A DNA stretch of 64,000 nucleotides from Thunnus maccoyii (Eukaryota > Chordata > Actinopteri > Scombriformes > Scombridae), in contig NC_056550.1 in the NCBI RefSeq assembly GCF_910596095.1, forward strand, positions 4,836,001-4,900,000, in the 5' to 3' direction. The position numbers were made by a program, and so were the translations under genes. The notes below the pieces were generated by a model, which worked only from the letters and a program-made list of their open reading frames with translations, was not told the origin of the DNA and ran no database searches. This document shows, piece after piece, positions 24,290 to 36,500 of the stretch (positions are counted from its first letter, which is position 1; every line of letters begins with the position of its first letter).

Positions 24290-24530
24290 TCTTCTGAGGA
24301 TCAAACGTCCCTTTCAAAAGCCACACAGCGGAATTTTCAGAAGGCCCTGACTTATTTAATCCGCTACTGTGAGCAGCATCCTGTTGCCTCAGGCAAAGTT
24401 CACACCATAGAGTTTTATGGAATACTTTGCTTCACAGACTTCAGACACATCACACTGTCCTAATGAACTGATATAAGCCCGTCGGGAGCTGAGGGAACAT
24501 GGCAACACAAACTGTCTGCTGAAAATTGCA
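24290..24530. promoter_or_regulatory. Candidate conserved non-coding element
   Basis: A unique, compositionally balanced segment (CAAACGTCCCTTTCAAAAGC ... AAGCCCGTCGGGAGCTGAGG). A 97-residue open frame overlaps it but has no domain or splice context, so I prefer a non-coding reading. Function unproven. Confidence 0.25.
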
Positions 24531-24949
24531 AAAGAGGAAGAGAACACGGAGGAAAACAGAAAGAGAAAGCAGAGGGCCACCCACCCACACACCCACACAC
24601 CCATACACCCACACAACTGGCTAAAAAGCAGCATATCACATTAACTTCAGCTAATTTTCAGATGCATTTTTTGGTGAGGAATGTGGATTTTCCTCATCTC
24701 TTACAATGGCGTGGCGCTGAGAGGAGATCTCATTACAGCTAGCGCGGAGAGAAGGAATAGTTACAGTGACCAATAAATATTTCAACATACATGTAACATG
24801 TGAGCATTGTATAACAGCATAACTTTTCATTTAACTCTATCAAGATGAATTCCCGTTCTTTTTAACGTTTAAAAGGCACAATCTATAATCTAAAAGTAAA
24901 TAAAAGAGCTTCTCCGACAACACAAAACACAAGACTGAACCCTTCAGTA

Positions 24950-25160
24950 AGTTGACTGATGGGTCTTTTTCAGTCAAGAGCGGCCATGGTGTTATTTGAT
25001 CTCATTAGGCTACACGGAGAAAACAAATATTGTTCTCTCAACACAAAGAGATATATTTATGCTGACATGGCATTTTAGCATCTGATCTGAAATGATGCAG
25101 TCATTTCAGATCCAGGAGATCCCATTGCTGATCATCAGTGCATTTGAATGTGAAGTAAAA
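24950..25160. promoter_or_regulatory. Candidate conserved element with a perfect inverted repeat
   Basis: Contains GCGGCCATGGTGTTATTTGA and a perfect 12-bp inverted repeat GATCTGAAATGA / TCATTTCAGATC (25084-25095 and 25101-25112, 5-bp spacer). No repeat family recognised. The symmetric site could bind a dimer; inference. Confidence 0.3.
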
Positions 25161-26466
25161 TAGTCTTTCCTACTCATATTGTTAATTTAAACAAATAAGA
25201 GGAGATATCCAGATTATCTGGATTATATGTTATCTGAGTCAGAGTTATGACGCTGGGGCAGAAATGTGAAGAGGATGTGGCAGCAAATTTTTGTGGCCAC
25301 TGCGCACTGAAGACGCACGTGGAAACAGTGTGGGATTGGAGAAAACTGATAATTTTGTATATTATCAATGGGTGTGACAATCAACCATGTTTATCGCAGC
25401 TGTTACTGGCACTTATATCGTAATCAGTCTAACGGAAACAATCTCAAATTAGGTTTATGCACACCAGATTCACTGTGGTTACCTTGATTCTGTTGGCAAT
25501 CAGTGCCAGGCTCCTGCAAAATCACATGAGTTACCTCAGCCAACAGCTGCTCCATCATCTCCTTTTGACTAACTTATCAGGCCTTCTTACTAACTTGTCT
25601 ACCTGTAGCATTTTATCACTACAGGTAGACCTCTGACTACCTAACCAATACTGATGTGGAAGAGCAGAATCATTATGAGACAACGGCATATTTATCTTGT
25701 TATCTAGAGAAAATGTTGTTTTTCCAAGATAATTATTCCGTTATCACAAGAAAAGGTTTTTCATCTGTGTCAAACCGTTGACGTATGTGTGTGATGCAGC
25801 TGTAATTCTGAACAAATTCAGTGCACGTCAGTAAATTTTGCTTCTTTGTTATATTCCAAACACTGGTCTTTGATGAAGACCGTATAGATTGTGTCATTCA
25901 TCATTTATCAAATCATTTATTAGTATTTTTTATCACAGATATGTTGTTCAAGATGTTCATAGAAAGCATTTATTAAAAGCAGCAGTTTATTTTCTATCAC
26001 CAAAGCTTTCTAATATGGAAACTTAAAAGGAGCAAGGTAAGAGGAGATGTCAGGAATGCGATGGTTTATGATCAGCATCTCAGCGAGTTTCACTGTAGAT
26101 TGCTGATGATATCACTGTCAAAAAAATAAACACCAAGCAAGAGGAAGATGCATAGGAAACAGAGGAGCAAAGCTTCCAGAGCTTGCGTGAGGACAAAAAT
26201 GTAAAAACTATAAAACTGAAGACTTCACAACTTGCTACTGGGCAGATGACAGCATGTAACCCCCCAGAGAGTAGAAAGCAGCGAGAGAGAGATTCATAGA
26301 ATGAGACATATTCAGAGAGAGAGAGACACAGGAAAAAAACACATTAATTAAAACAAGTCATAAACAGCAGGGGTCACTTTATATTTGCTTGTTAAACTTG
26401 ACCCATGTGGTGCAAAAAGACATACACTCTTAGTTTTAAGTGCAACTGAGATACCGCAGACATTGG

Positions 26467-26468
<2 letters not shown>

Positions 26469-26502
<34 letters not shown>
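26469..26502. repeat. (TG)n microsatellite
   Basis: About 17 TG units in the dlx4-dlx3 intergenic space. Confidence 0.9.
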
Positions 26503-26506
<4 letters not shown>

Positions 26507-26689
26507 CACATGTGGGGGTTTGCGTAATGCACTATTCATCAGAGTTAGACCGATATATTTGGCTGATATCGGTCATCTTGTTGTCAATATTTGTATGCAT
26601 TAAAAGTGAACCTGTGAGAATGGTTAGATTGCTGATTTATATTCTGAAAATTTGTCAAATATTTGAATAATAATTAATAAAACAAAGAA

Positions 26690-27130
26690 AGTTGTGAGCC
26701 TGGATCAGTCGACCTGTCAGTCGTGGGGTGATGGGTACTACTCTGGTGCAGAGGGTGGTGGTAATGCACCTGAAGCTGTTCGTTAACTGCCAAAAACACC
26801 AAATGACACACTTACACACACTTATTTCAACAGTTTAGCTAGCTGGCTAACAGCCATCCATAAACTAACACAAACACATGGATGAATCATATTTATCAGT
26901 GACTATTCGTAAGACTAGTGGAAACAGATAAGCAGGAAATACAGTCGGACAACTGGGCAGGCCGTTGCATTCAGACGAAGCTGCTTATCTAGCCAATTGG
27001 GCCACAGTTTGCAGGGTTAGCAGGGTGCATTGGGTCAGAGAACGTGTGTGGAAACGTTTCTGATACAACTCACAGCTATCTGTAAGACTGGTGGAGCTAG
27101 ATAAGCACAGATATAATTCAGATTAAACTG
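26690..27130. mobile_element. Possible dispersed repeat relic
   Basis: GGTAATGCACCTGAAGCTGT and TTAACTGCCAAAAACACCA resemble a common fish repeat end known to me from memory. Inside, a segment of about 45 bp (GTAAGACTAGTGGAAACAGA, about 26909) recurs in diverged form at about 27081 (GTAAGACTGGTGGAGCTAGA). Boundaries and class are uncertain. Confidence 0.4.
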
Positions 27131-29789
27131 CCTATCAAGGCACCAATAAATAGATACAGTGATATATGGCCTCGTCAAGGCGCCAAGTATCTGCTCTTTG
27201 CTTAGGTGAGAGAAGGATTAAGGGAGTTTAAAGGTACGTTAGGTCAGGGCTAGAGAATGGTATCACCTGTCAGAGAACCCAGTAGATCTGATACCCACTG
27301 CAGGATATAATGATCATTACATCATTTACCATTATGCTGGGCTTCCATAGGAATGCTTCTCAACCAACTTTTCACTTTGTGTAGAGATAACCACGAAGGA
27401 GATAAAAGATTTATTGTCTACACAGACTCTCATTCACTTCAGCCACTAAGATAAACAGCTTGGTGTGTCTTCTGTATGGTTTTATGTGTTGAAATCTGTT
27501 GAGCCGCTTATTGAGGCTGAGATTGACACATAATTTCAGTGTATAAGTGACATAGTTATACTTGGGAGGACTCAACATCACATATGCATTTATACTCTTT
27601 CCACATCTGGCTAGAACGCGTTTCAAACCAATTCCAGAGGTGAATTAGCACAATGGAAATCATGTAGTATTAGCTACTAGCAATTCCATTATGCAATTTA
27701 GCAGTGAATGTAGAGATAATCACCTATATAACTTTTTATACTGAAAAAAAAAAGATTTCAATAACAGAAGATGAGTGCTTTTAAATGTGCTGATTGTAAA
27801 AATAAATCTATACAGGTGTTGGCTTTAGTATCGGCTTTCAAGAACACGTATCAGTCCAACCCTGGTGTGCAGATCATGGCTGGAGGCAAGGAAAGGAAAG
27901 TAACGTCAGCTCCATATCTTTCAGGACACTGTTATAAACTTTCCTTCCGCTGCTGAGTTTTCCTCTCCGCTCAGCTCGCAGCAGCTGATGTCATCACCTC
28001 GTCTCACCCTCTCCAGCCTTTTCCCGCCCGTGAATGCCAAAGAGCAGAGGTGTAAAACTGTCACTTCGGCTCACCTTCCTAACACTTCATCCAGCTTCTC
28101 GTGGTGATATAAATAATCACGCATTTGTTTAATCCACATACATGGGCAAAACAATCTAGACAGACTACTGTAGACCCAACACAGATTCACAGAATTCATA
28201 ACTATGAAAAGTATAGAAGCGCAAATCCACCTGGCATGTCACATAGCTGTAAATCACAGGAATATAAGATAGTGGTTGTTTTTTAAAACCATAATCTGTT
28301 ACTCAGAACCCACAATGGCTTTGGTGAAAACCGTTTTTCCTGTGGTGCACCAGTCACAGGTCGCTACAAGCCCCTGTTGGCCCATTCTGTCTGTCTCCCT
28401 GTGATGTTCAGACACATTCTTCTCTGACACCTGGAAGCTGAGGGCTCAGCACAGGAAGGTAAGAGCCTAAACAAACATGGAAGCTGTCCTACAAGATCTG
28501 TGGTTCGGGTCCACACCCTGCACAGTTGTGGGTTCAGGTGAACATGATATGATAATGTGGATGTCTGTTTGCCCTTCCCTAATGTAAGTCACATATTTTC
28601 CTCACTACATTTTTAAACTACATTTTAGATGGCCTATCTACACTCCTGCTTATGGAGGAGGAAGGTACGGTGGCCCTGAACACTCAATGCACTGTAACTG
28701 AAGAAAACATGACACACATATGAAGAAAATATTTTCACCAATTTGACAACACACGCAGTGATTAGAGAAAAATGCTGCAAAGTGAGAAAACACAAATAAA
28801 TACACAAACACTCAATATCATACTGTGCTCCTATTTTTTATAATATGATTAATACACGACACATTTGTATTATTGTGCATTGTTTAATTTTTGGGGCCCC
28901 GGACTACTATTTAGTTTGTAACTCATTTCTATTGTGTTCTGCGCAACTTGCAGCATTTCTGGTTGTATTTTCTGTTTTTGCCACACATTTCTGTATTTGT
29001 TTCCTCACTTTGAAGCCTTTTTTTCTATATGTTGTCAAACTGATGTTTTCTTCATTTGCATGTTTTCTGTGTCTTTGGATGTGTTTTCTTACGTGGTTGG
29101 TATACTCTGTCAGACGGGCTTGTTGGATAGCTGTGGAAACCCCCTCCACACCTTTCCAGGACTGAGTTAGGTGGGCTGTGAGCGGCCATTTCTGTAATTT
29201 TCCAAACCCAACAATCTGACATTTACACCCACTTCACGCAGTGACTGGCCAGCTGTGCAGAGGTGAGAAAGTTATCAGGGTTTTAACTTCTCTCTCTAGC
29301 TCTCTTTTTACATTCCTGACATAACCATTTCAGTCAGTTTTAATGTGAACAGCCGCGTACGACACTATGAATGTATACCAGGACAGAGTATCTAAAAATA
29401 CACATATTTAAACAATATAATTGTAAACACTTTTGACTTCTGACATGGTGGACAACACAATGTATAAAACAGTTCTGATCGACCATAAACTGACCCTTAA
29501 GTCGCAGTGCGTTGAGCTTTCAAGGCCACCAGGAAAGGGAGATGTGTGCCTTTGTATATAGAAATAGACCAGGCTTGTCAACTTTTATTTGAAAGATGAA
29601 CTACTGTTCAAACATGGGAAAAAACTGAATATTTGATCTGTAATGATCTGTTTGCATACAAAATTGTCAATTGACAATGGGCTGTGTCAGTTGGGGACTA
29701 TAAAATGCACAGTCTGTCTGAATCCACTGTTGCCCCAATTAACATGATATATCTCAAAAAACAAAATATAAAACAAGAAGGTTTTATGG

Positions 29790-30600
29790 GGGTTATGTGC
29801 CAGACGATTTCTTAGTCAGGGCCAATAACTTCCTGGAGTGCCCACTGGTTGCCTGGCGACCTCTCTGTGACTACAAGACTCCAGGAAGTTACTGCACCCG
29901 ACCAAGAAACAGTCTGGCACATTCTGTAACCACAACGTGTCGTTTTTACTCTTTGGTTTTTGTGCAGATTACAGGGTAACTACACCATACACACCCGGGG
30001 CTCTATTCCGTATAACAGCTGTCGTGCAGCTATAGTATAAATAGCAGAACACCGGCTAACTGTAGCCTCAGTTTGTGACTCTGACACAGAGCTGCTGGTA
30101 GCGTTAGCGCGTCTGATAAGAGATGGCGGAGAGACGTCGTACATGAACGAAAGATTTATTCCTCCTCTCCTAAGAGCTTAACAAGATATTCAGGGCTGAC
30201 AACGGTAACGTATGCATTTTTTAAATATGCTGTAAGGGAGGAAGCTATAGCAGAATTTGAGTGTGTAGCTACCCTTTAAACAAACAAGACATACTAAGTT
30301 AATTAGCGATTGTGATTGCTGCCTTTGAATAAAGCCAGGCTAGCTGTTTCCCCGTTTCCAGTCTTTGTGCTAAGCTAAGCTAAGCTAAGCTAAGCTAAAG
30401 GGCTGCTGGCTCTAGCTTCATAATTAACATACAGACATGAGAGTGGTATCAATCCCCCTCAACAGGATGGCAACAATAAACATATTTCCTGAAATGTCAA
30501 ACTATTCCTTGAATGTATAGATGTGAGATGGATATCAATCTTCTGATCTAACTCTCGGAAAGAGAGCAAAAGAGGGTATTTCCCAAAATGCTGAATAATT
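29790..30600 (+). mobile_element. Dispersed teleost repeat, second copy, with terminal foldback
   Basis: The left part is an imperfect inverted repeat: GTGCCAGACGATTTCTTAGT ... AACTTCCTGGAGT (29798-29840), and the complement ACTCCAGGAAGTTACTGCA ... CTGGCAC (29878-29924). It continues with AGCCAGGCTAGCTGTTTCCC, CCAGTCTTTGTGCTAAGCTA (five AAGCT units) and GTGGTATCAATC, as in 12170-12440. The middle (about 29990-30280) is unlike the other copy and may be an insertion. Confidence 0.65.
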
Positions 30601-30800
30601 TCCTTTTAATGACCAAAATGTCTGACACACAACTGCAAAGAAAACATTCTAAGTATATTAATATTCTAAGGTCTTAGTTTGGCTCCACAACATTGTTTGA
30701 AAGTTTCCCTGTTTCTTCTTCCTGTTCACGCCCTCTTTTTGTTGGCTAACCTGTGGGTTTGGTTGGTTAAGAGCCTGGAGAGCAGCTTGTTTGTCATACA

Positions 30801-30802
<2 letters not shown>

Positions 30803-30897
<95 letters not shown>
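30803..30897. repeat. Long (CA)n microsatellite
   Basis: About 47 uninterrupted CA units, the longest simple repeat in the window. It lies in the bigene intergenic space and is likely highly polymorphic. Confidence 0.97.
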
Positions 30898-30899
<2 letters not shown>

Positions 30900-31033
30900 C
30901 TCCCCTCTAACTGTGTGCCACATGAAAGAAGTGTACAACCGTCTTTCTCTGTGTCAGCGGTGTGTTATTAGTATCCAGAGACTCCAGAGTGTCTGCTGCA
31001 CTGTCACCTCCCACAACCTCCTTTACACGCAGT

Positions 31034-31060
31034 CTGTGTGTGTGTGTGTGTGTGTGCGTG
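31034..31060. repeat. (TG)n microsatellite
   Basis: About 12 TG units, 140 bp after the long CA tract and in opposite phase. Confidence 0.9.
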
Positions 31061-31631
31061 TATAATATATAGATGGGTGAAACCTGTATCTGTTGTCTGA
31101 CTCATGCTGACAGGCACACCAGGAAAGCACCGTCAGCATACTTTCAACACCTTTGTGTGTGTGTGTTTGTGTGCTGTTTACAATACTCCATTCACACATA
31201 ATTACAGAAAAAATAATACACTCGTAGCTGATTAAAATATAGAAACTTTATTTAAAATGCTTCTAATGCACAGATTGTTGTGCCACTTTTGCTCTACAGT
31301 TGACACTATAAATAAAAGACCTGAGTGTGGCACATGTGTTCATACAATATATACAACTACTTTTTCAAATGTTTCAGCACCAACTCTGTATCACTTTTGC
31401 TCTTGATAGTTATTTTCAGCATACAGGAACTATTGGAGAGGCTTTGTAGTGTTTATGAGCAGGAATTAAAGGGCCACAACGATGATTTTACAGGGGTAGC
31501 TTTGTCAGATGATGTCATGGTGGAAACTCCAAATTCATAACAAAACCCTGTGTTAAAAATTGGGGACACAAAGATTGAAAGATGTGGGTATTAACCAGGC
31601 AAGGAGGATGTAATGAAAGACATGCCGAGTT

Positions 31632-31649
31632 GCATTATGGGAATTGTAG
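31632..31649 (-). promoter_or_regulatory. ZNF143-type (SBS) motif in intergenic DNA
   Basis: GCATTATGGGAATTGTAG, whose complement CTACAATTCCCATAATGC matches the ZNF143/THAP11 consensus ACTACAATTCCCAKMATGC. No gene starts here, so it may be carried by a dispersed repeat or act as a loop anchor. The motif match is direct; function is inferred. Confidence 0.4.
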
Positions 31650-32324
31650 GATTCTGTGCTTTTGGAGCTTGATTTATACTGTAGAGACTTAAAGTCAGGA
31701 TATCTTAGCCTCCGCTGATAAGATTTTGACAGTTCCTTTTTTTATGTCTCTCTCGCATGTCCCCCAGCTTTTTGGAGGTGAGACACTAAATATCTGGAAA
31801 AGCCCTTTAACAGCCAAAAAATCTATTAACTATGAATTATAAATGGATTTTGGGGGGAAAATAAAGCTTATCAAATACTCTTGAGTTTTTACCAAAATTA
31901 CTTCCCAAAAATCAGTTGGCTCTTTTGCTTTCTTTCCATCACTCCGTTGTCCTCCATGCCAAAATTGGCTTAGTCAAACTGCTGCTGATGCCGGCATTAT
32001 GATGATATTTTGTCATGCTGTCATGGCAACAGTGACAAATTACGCAGTCTTCAAATACACATCATTGACACATCGCTTATCAGTTGCATGTCTTGGGATC
32101 CAGTTCTGCAGCAGATGTCCTCGCAGTCCGCCGAGAACATTTTGACTTCATGAGTCTTTAGTAACTGGAAAACATTAGCTGGGGTCAGGTGGGAGGGAAG
32201 AAATTTTAAAAAGGGACATTTTTTGCAGGTCAAACACGTTTGAACAGCAAAAAGCTGCACTGAGATCTGAAATTAAGTTTGTTAAGGTCCTTTACACAAC
32301 TATAATAGTGCCCTGGAGTAGTAT

Positions 32325-32530
32325 TGTTTTAATTTTTTAAGCTAAAATGCCAAACATTCTTCTCAAATGCAAAGATTTTCTGTTTTGTCTAACTGTAAAT
32401 GGAAGATTTTCAGGTTTTGGACTGTTGGTCGGATGAAACAAGATCTGACATTTTATGTACTAAACCATTAATCGAGAAAAAAATTGCTAGTTTAATTTAT
32501 AATGAAAATAATCATGAGTTGTAGCCAAAT
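32325..32530 (-). mobile_element. Dispersed repeat with TTGGACTGTTGGTCGG, antisense copy
   Basis: Motifs in order: TTTCAGGTTTTGGACTGTTG, GTCGGATGAAACAAGA, CATTTTATGTACTAAACCAT, TAATCGAGAAAAAAATTGC, AATGAAAATAATCATGAGTT. The same motifs in reverse complement lie at about 45000-45375. It is a very common teleost repeat built around TTAATCGATT; class uncertain. Here it lies downstream of dlx3, possibly in its 3' UTR. Confidence 0.65.
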
Positions 32531-33544
32531 CTAGACAACATGAAATTAAAAGTTCAACTTTAAATCCACAGTTAAACTTTCATGACATTCTTGTCCATTG
32601 TTGTGTGTAACCCTTTAATCCCAGCTTCACCTCCACACACACAACCCTCTGCCACAGTTAAATAAAAGCCTCTGGACAAAAACATGACATATGGACGCAA
32701 ACATGATTTGGACAGCACATTGTGAATGGCAGGTACAATGCACTGGAGCCACAGAAACAAAGTGTCCATTGAATGTCCGTGATGTTATTATTCTCACAAC
32801 ATATTCCCAGTGAAACATGTGTTTTAATTCAGTGATTAGAGGGTTGTATTTTGCAATTCATGCTATTAAAAAATAGATGCTGTTCAAAACACCCTCTGAT
32901 GGTTGATTTCAGTGTCTCTCCAGGGTTAGTCCCCTCTGCTGATACTGATGTTGTATTTTACCAGATTATCAGCCTTTAAGTGTTGTCCACCTTTAACATA
33001 GTATCTGACCACAGCTACACCAAACAGTCACGTAACTTAATGTTTGCCATGCTGGTGTGGTGGGCTTTCATTTGCTGCAAAGCTAAAGGAGAATTTCAGT
33101 AGTACTCAGTTTTAGTGTTTTAATGCTGTGTCAGAGACCCTTCCAGCCATGACAAGAAGAGAATTGTAAGGGAAAGACTGAATCCGTGGAGGTTTTTGGC
33201 ATAAATATGGTCATGTTTAAAATATTAAATATTACACAAAATATTATCAGTTATCAGTGATTTCAAACAAAAATGTCACTATTGGCCTCAGCCCTGGAAA
33301 ATAACTTCTATGTTACGAGTTCATAAACTTCAGAGCTGAGGAGAACAGGGTAAGTGAGGACAGCACTTTTTCAATCCATATTTACTGTAGAACAGCCTGT
33401 TTTACACATCATGTCAGGTTTTACAGTCATGACTCGTGTCTGATGATCACTGTCAGGTGTTTCTGGTCACAATAGTGCTCCAAAAAAATCCCTGCTGTGT
33501 TTAAGTGCAGGGCTCCAGTCAAACTGCGTTGTAGTGTTTCAGAG

Positions 33545-36500
33545 TCAGTAAACAGCTCCCATACTCTGTGTGGCTGGCGGCGCTGCTGATGGTGTGTGGT
33601 GCGTTGGGCCCGACTGTGCCAGACCTAAATGTGCACCCTGCTGCTGGTACCAGTTCTGGTGCGTGTACTCCCCCATGTAGACGGGCGAGGAATCAACAGG
33701 AGGCTGATAGGGACCCTGCCCCCTGCTGGTAGGATCCAGCATTGCATTATTCTTGATGCTGCTGCTGCCGCTGTTTGTATTGGTGCTGCTGCTGTTGTTG
33801 TTGGTGTTACTGTTGCTGTTGTTGTTTTCCCACACAGCTGGGGATGAAGGAGAGTTGCAGGCCATAGAATCACTGGCGTCTGGGCTGTTCTCAAGAGGAA
33901 TTTCCCCAAGTGGAAACTCTCCGTTTTTGTAGAGCTTCTTAAATTTGGAGCGACGGTTCTGGAACCAAATTTTGACCTGAAATGAAGAGCGTCAAATATT
34001 GAGGCAACTTAAAGAAATTAAGGAATTGAAAAAATGTAAATTGATCTTTTTTTGTCACTTGGGAGCCACGTTACAACCTGTAAACACTTAACTGATGCCA
34101 CATTAAATTGTTATGGTGAACATGAAATAATCGCCTAATTCAGCATCCAGCAGTTCATTTATATGGAATGTTTCTGTCCACACAACATACGTTGTACAGT
34201 AGTCACTCTCATTTTAGCTCTGGTTGGGTCTTCATCAACTCCGTAGGGGAAATATCTGGCTCTTTAGCAGCTAAATGCTCCACTATGAGATTTGTTGGCC
34301 TGTTGAGACTGGAAATGAGGTTGATGAGAGTAAGAGAGGTGAGGTGAAGTGAAAGTAAACTGAATCAGTGAAGTTGTCTTTGAGTTCAAAACAATGAACT
34401 CAAAGACCCTAAAAGAGCTGAGGCGAACTGTAGTGTTTTCTGTGGGTATATGTAACCATTTGATCCACTGTTAATATAAAAAATGTATTAGAGCAGTTTT
34501 AAAGCTGAACTATTAGTATTTTTTCTCTCTCTCTTTATTTTTTTTTTAGCATATTTAGCTTGTATTTAGCTGCTCTTGGCTAATTGTTTTAGTTTCTTCC
34601 CTGTAAACTCCACTCTTATCAACCTTGTTTCAAACCACGGCAAGCAGTTAATAAACCCAATGTACACTACCTGCCCAGCAACAAACAGCAGATAGACAAA
34701 GTTAGCCGCTAACTGGCTGGTGAACATAGTGGAACATTTAGCAGCCAGTAAGACTCTCAGAGGTTGGTGGAGACCAAAAATAGAGCTAAAAGGGAAGTAA
34801 ATATTGGACTTACATTGATCAGGTGACCAGAGAAATGATTCCGAATTAATGCTAATGTTTCTCCATGTCTGCTGGATGTGTAAATAAGCAACTGTTTGCT
34901 AACACATTTCCCATATCAGGAATAATATTTCAGTGTTGTGTTATCAGCTTGTTCTGCAAACAAATCTGTTGATCTATTGATAGTCTGTCGGTTTGCTTTG
35001 GTCACTTGGTAACTTTGGTAACTAGCAGGTACAATATTTACCTGTTTTACTGTCAGTTCAGTTATTCCTCAAATGCAACTACTTAACACTTGTTGCCAAA
35101 AATAATAATTCCTTCAAAAATGATGTAGTAATAATAAATAAAGCAATAAATAAATTTTACTAATGATAAATGAGGCAACTAATAAATAATATTTAACCGC
35201 CAAATAGCACAAGACAGACAACTATCTAAGAAATGTTGGTGGCCAGATGGAGGTAATGTCATGGATTATTTACAGCTCTTTTAAATGTAATATTATGATA
35301 TTATGTGAGCTATTGTAATGCTGTTATTTGTGTAAACAACACCCATGAGGGCATCAAACCATATAACATGGCAATCACACGTTTCAAGTGGGGCCGAGCT
35401 CGTGCCTTTGTTTTCCTAAAGCGTGTAACACAAGTATAATACTGAACAATGATTTACAGCAGCCATGACAACACAACCCGCGCCACAAGTTTTGTCTTTT
35501 ATCACTCAAGCGAAGATAATTCATGTGTTAGTAAATCATTAGGGCAGAGTATGACCGCATAAACCAGAGTGACACCACAGTAACAAGTCAGAGCACTGCC
35601 TCGGATCACTGTCTAAGATTCTGGCAAATGTATAATTATTTACCTCATTTCTATTCTATTGTTTTTCATTTTGTTAAATTTCATCTTAGGGGAGTCTAGT
35701 ATAGCACTGCATTGTAACATTTTGTATGTAAGTATATTCTACTATTCTGTTTTCCTGATAGATCTCGAAATTTTAATTATATAATTAAAATTATATTTTA
35801 GTGAAACTGTATTTCTTGTAATGTCCAAACTTTGAACATTCAGCCAATCTTTAGACCTCTTCAGCTCCTCTTCAACCTCTCCGTACTCATTCATATTTTC
35901 ACCAAGAAGCTCAATTTGTCTCATGCTCTTTTCAGACCCTTTCAAATTTTTTCTTTGTGTGTCTGGCATGGAATGGTCAAACTTAGAGCTAACTGACACT
36001 TCAACTATTTACAGTACAAATACTTCAACTGCCTTTGGATCTACAAACTGAACAGGGATTTCTGCTCTTAACCTCTACAAATCACCTGGCACTTAACTAA
36101 TTTTTACTTGTCAGCTGACAGCTCAAATACCCCAACTGACATTTGAACCACTTTCAATCCTTACATATTAACTTACACTTCAACTATTTACAGTACATCT
36201 AAACTATCACAGTTGCTTTCATCATTTACAGTTCAACTGACATTTAAACTGCTATCATCCCAAACTCTTTAAATGACAGTTCAGCTGCTTTCATCTTTCA
36301 CACTTCAACTACTTTCAGTGTCTACGTACAAACTGACATTTCAACTGCCTACAGGGCTTCAGAAGACATTTCAAATCCTTTCAGTGCTTCAACTTCAACT
36401 GACACTTCAACTGCTTTCAGAATTGCAACTTAAACTGCAACTCCCATTAAACATCTAACTTACATTTTTATCAGAAAATGTGTATTAAGTATTATATTTC

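Larger units (their letters stand above)
20079..33544. other. dlx4-dlx3 intergenic region
   Basis: About 13.5 kb between the two convergent genes. No coding exon is supported on either strand. It contains candidate regulatory islands, dispersed repeats, a long-TIR MITE, a duplicated block, and a 95-bp CA tract, listed separately. In vertebrates this interval carries enhancers shared by the Dlx3/Dlx4 pair. About 20.1-21.8 kb, 27.1-29.7 kb and 32.6-33.5 kb show nothing specific that I recognise; the last presumably includes dlx3 3' UTR. Confidence 0.75.

Noticed and set aside
24170-24463. 97-residue open frame in the dlx intergenic region
   Set aside because: No domain, no splice context; the unique sequence is better explained as possible non-coding conserved DNA.
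30679-31065. 128-residue open frame on the + strand
   Set aside because: Its core is the 95-bp CA tract read as His-Thr repeats; flanks have no similarity to any family.
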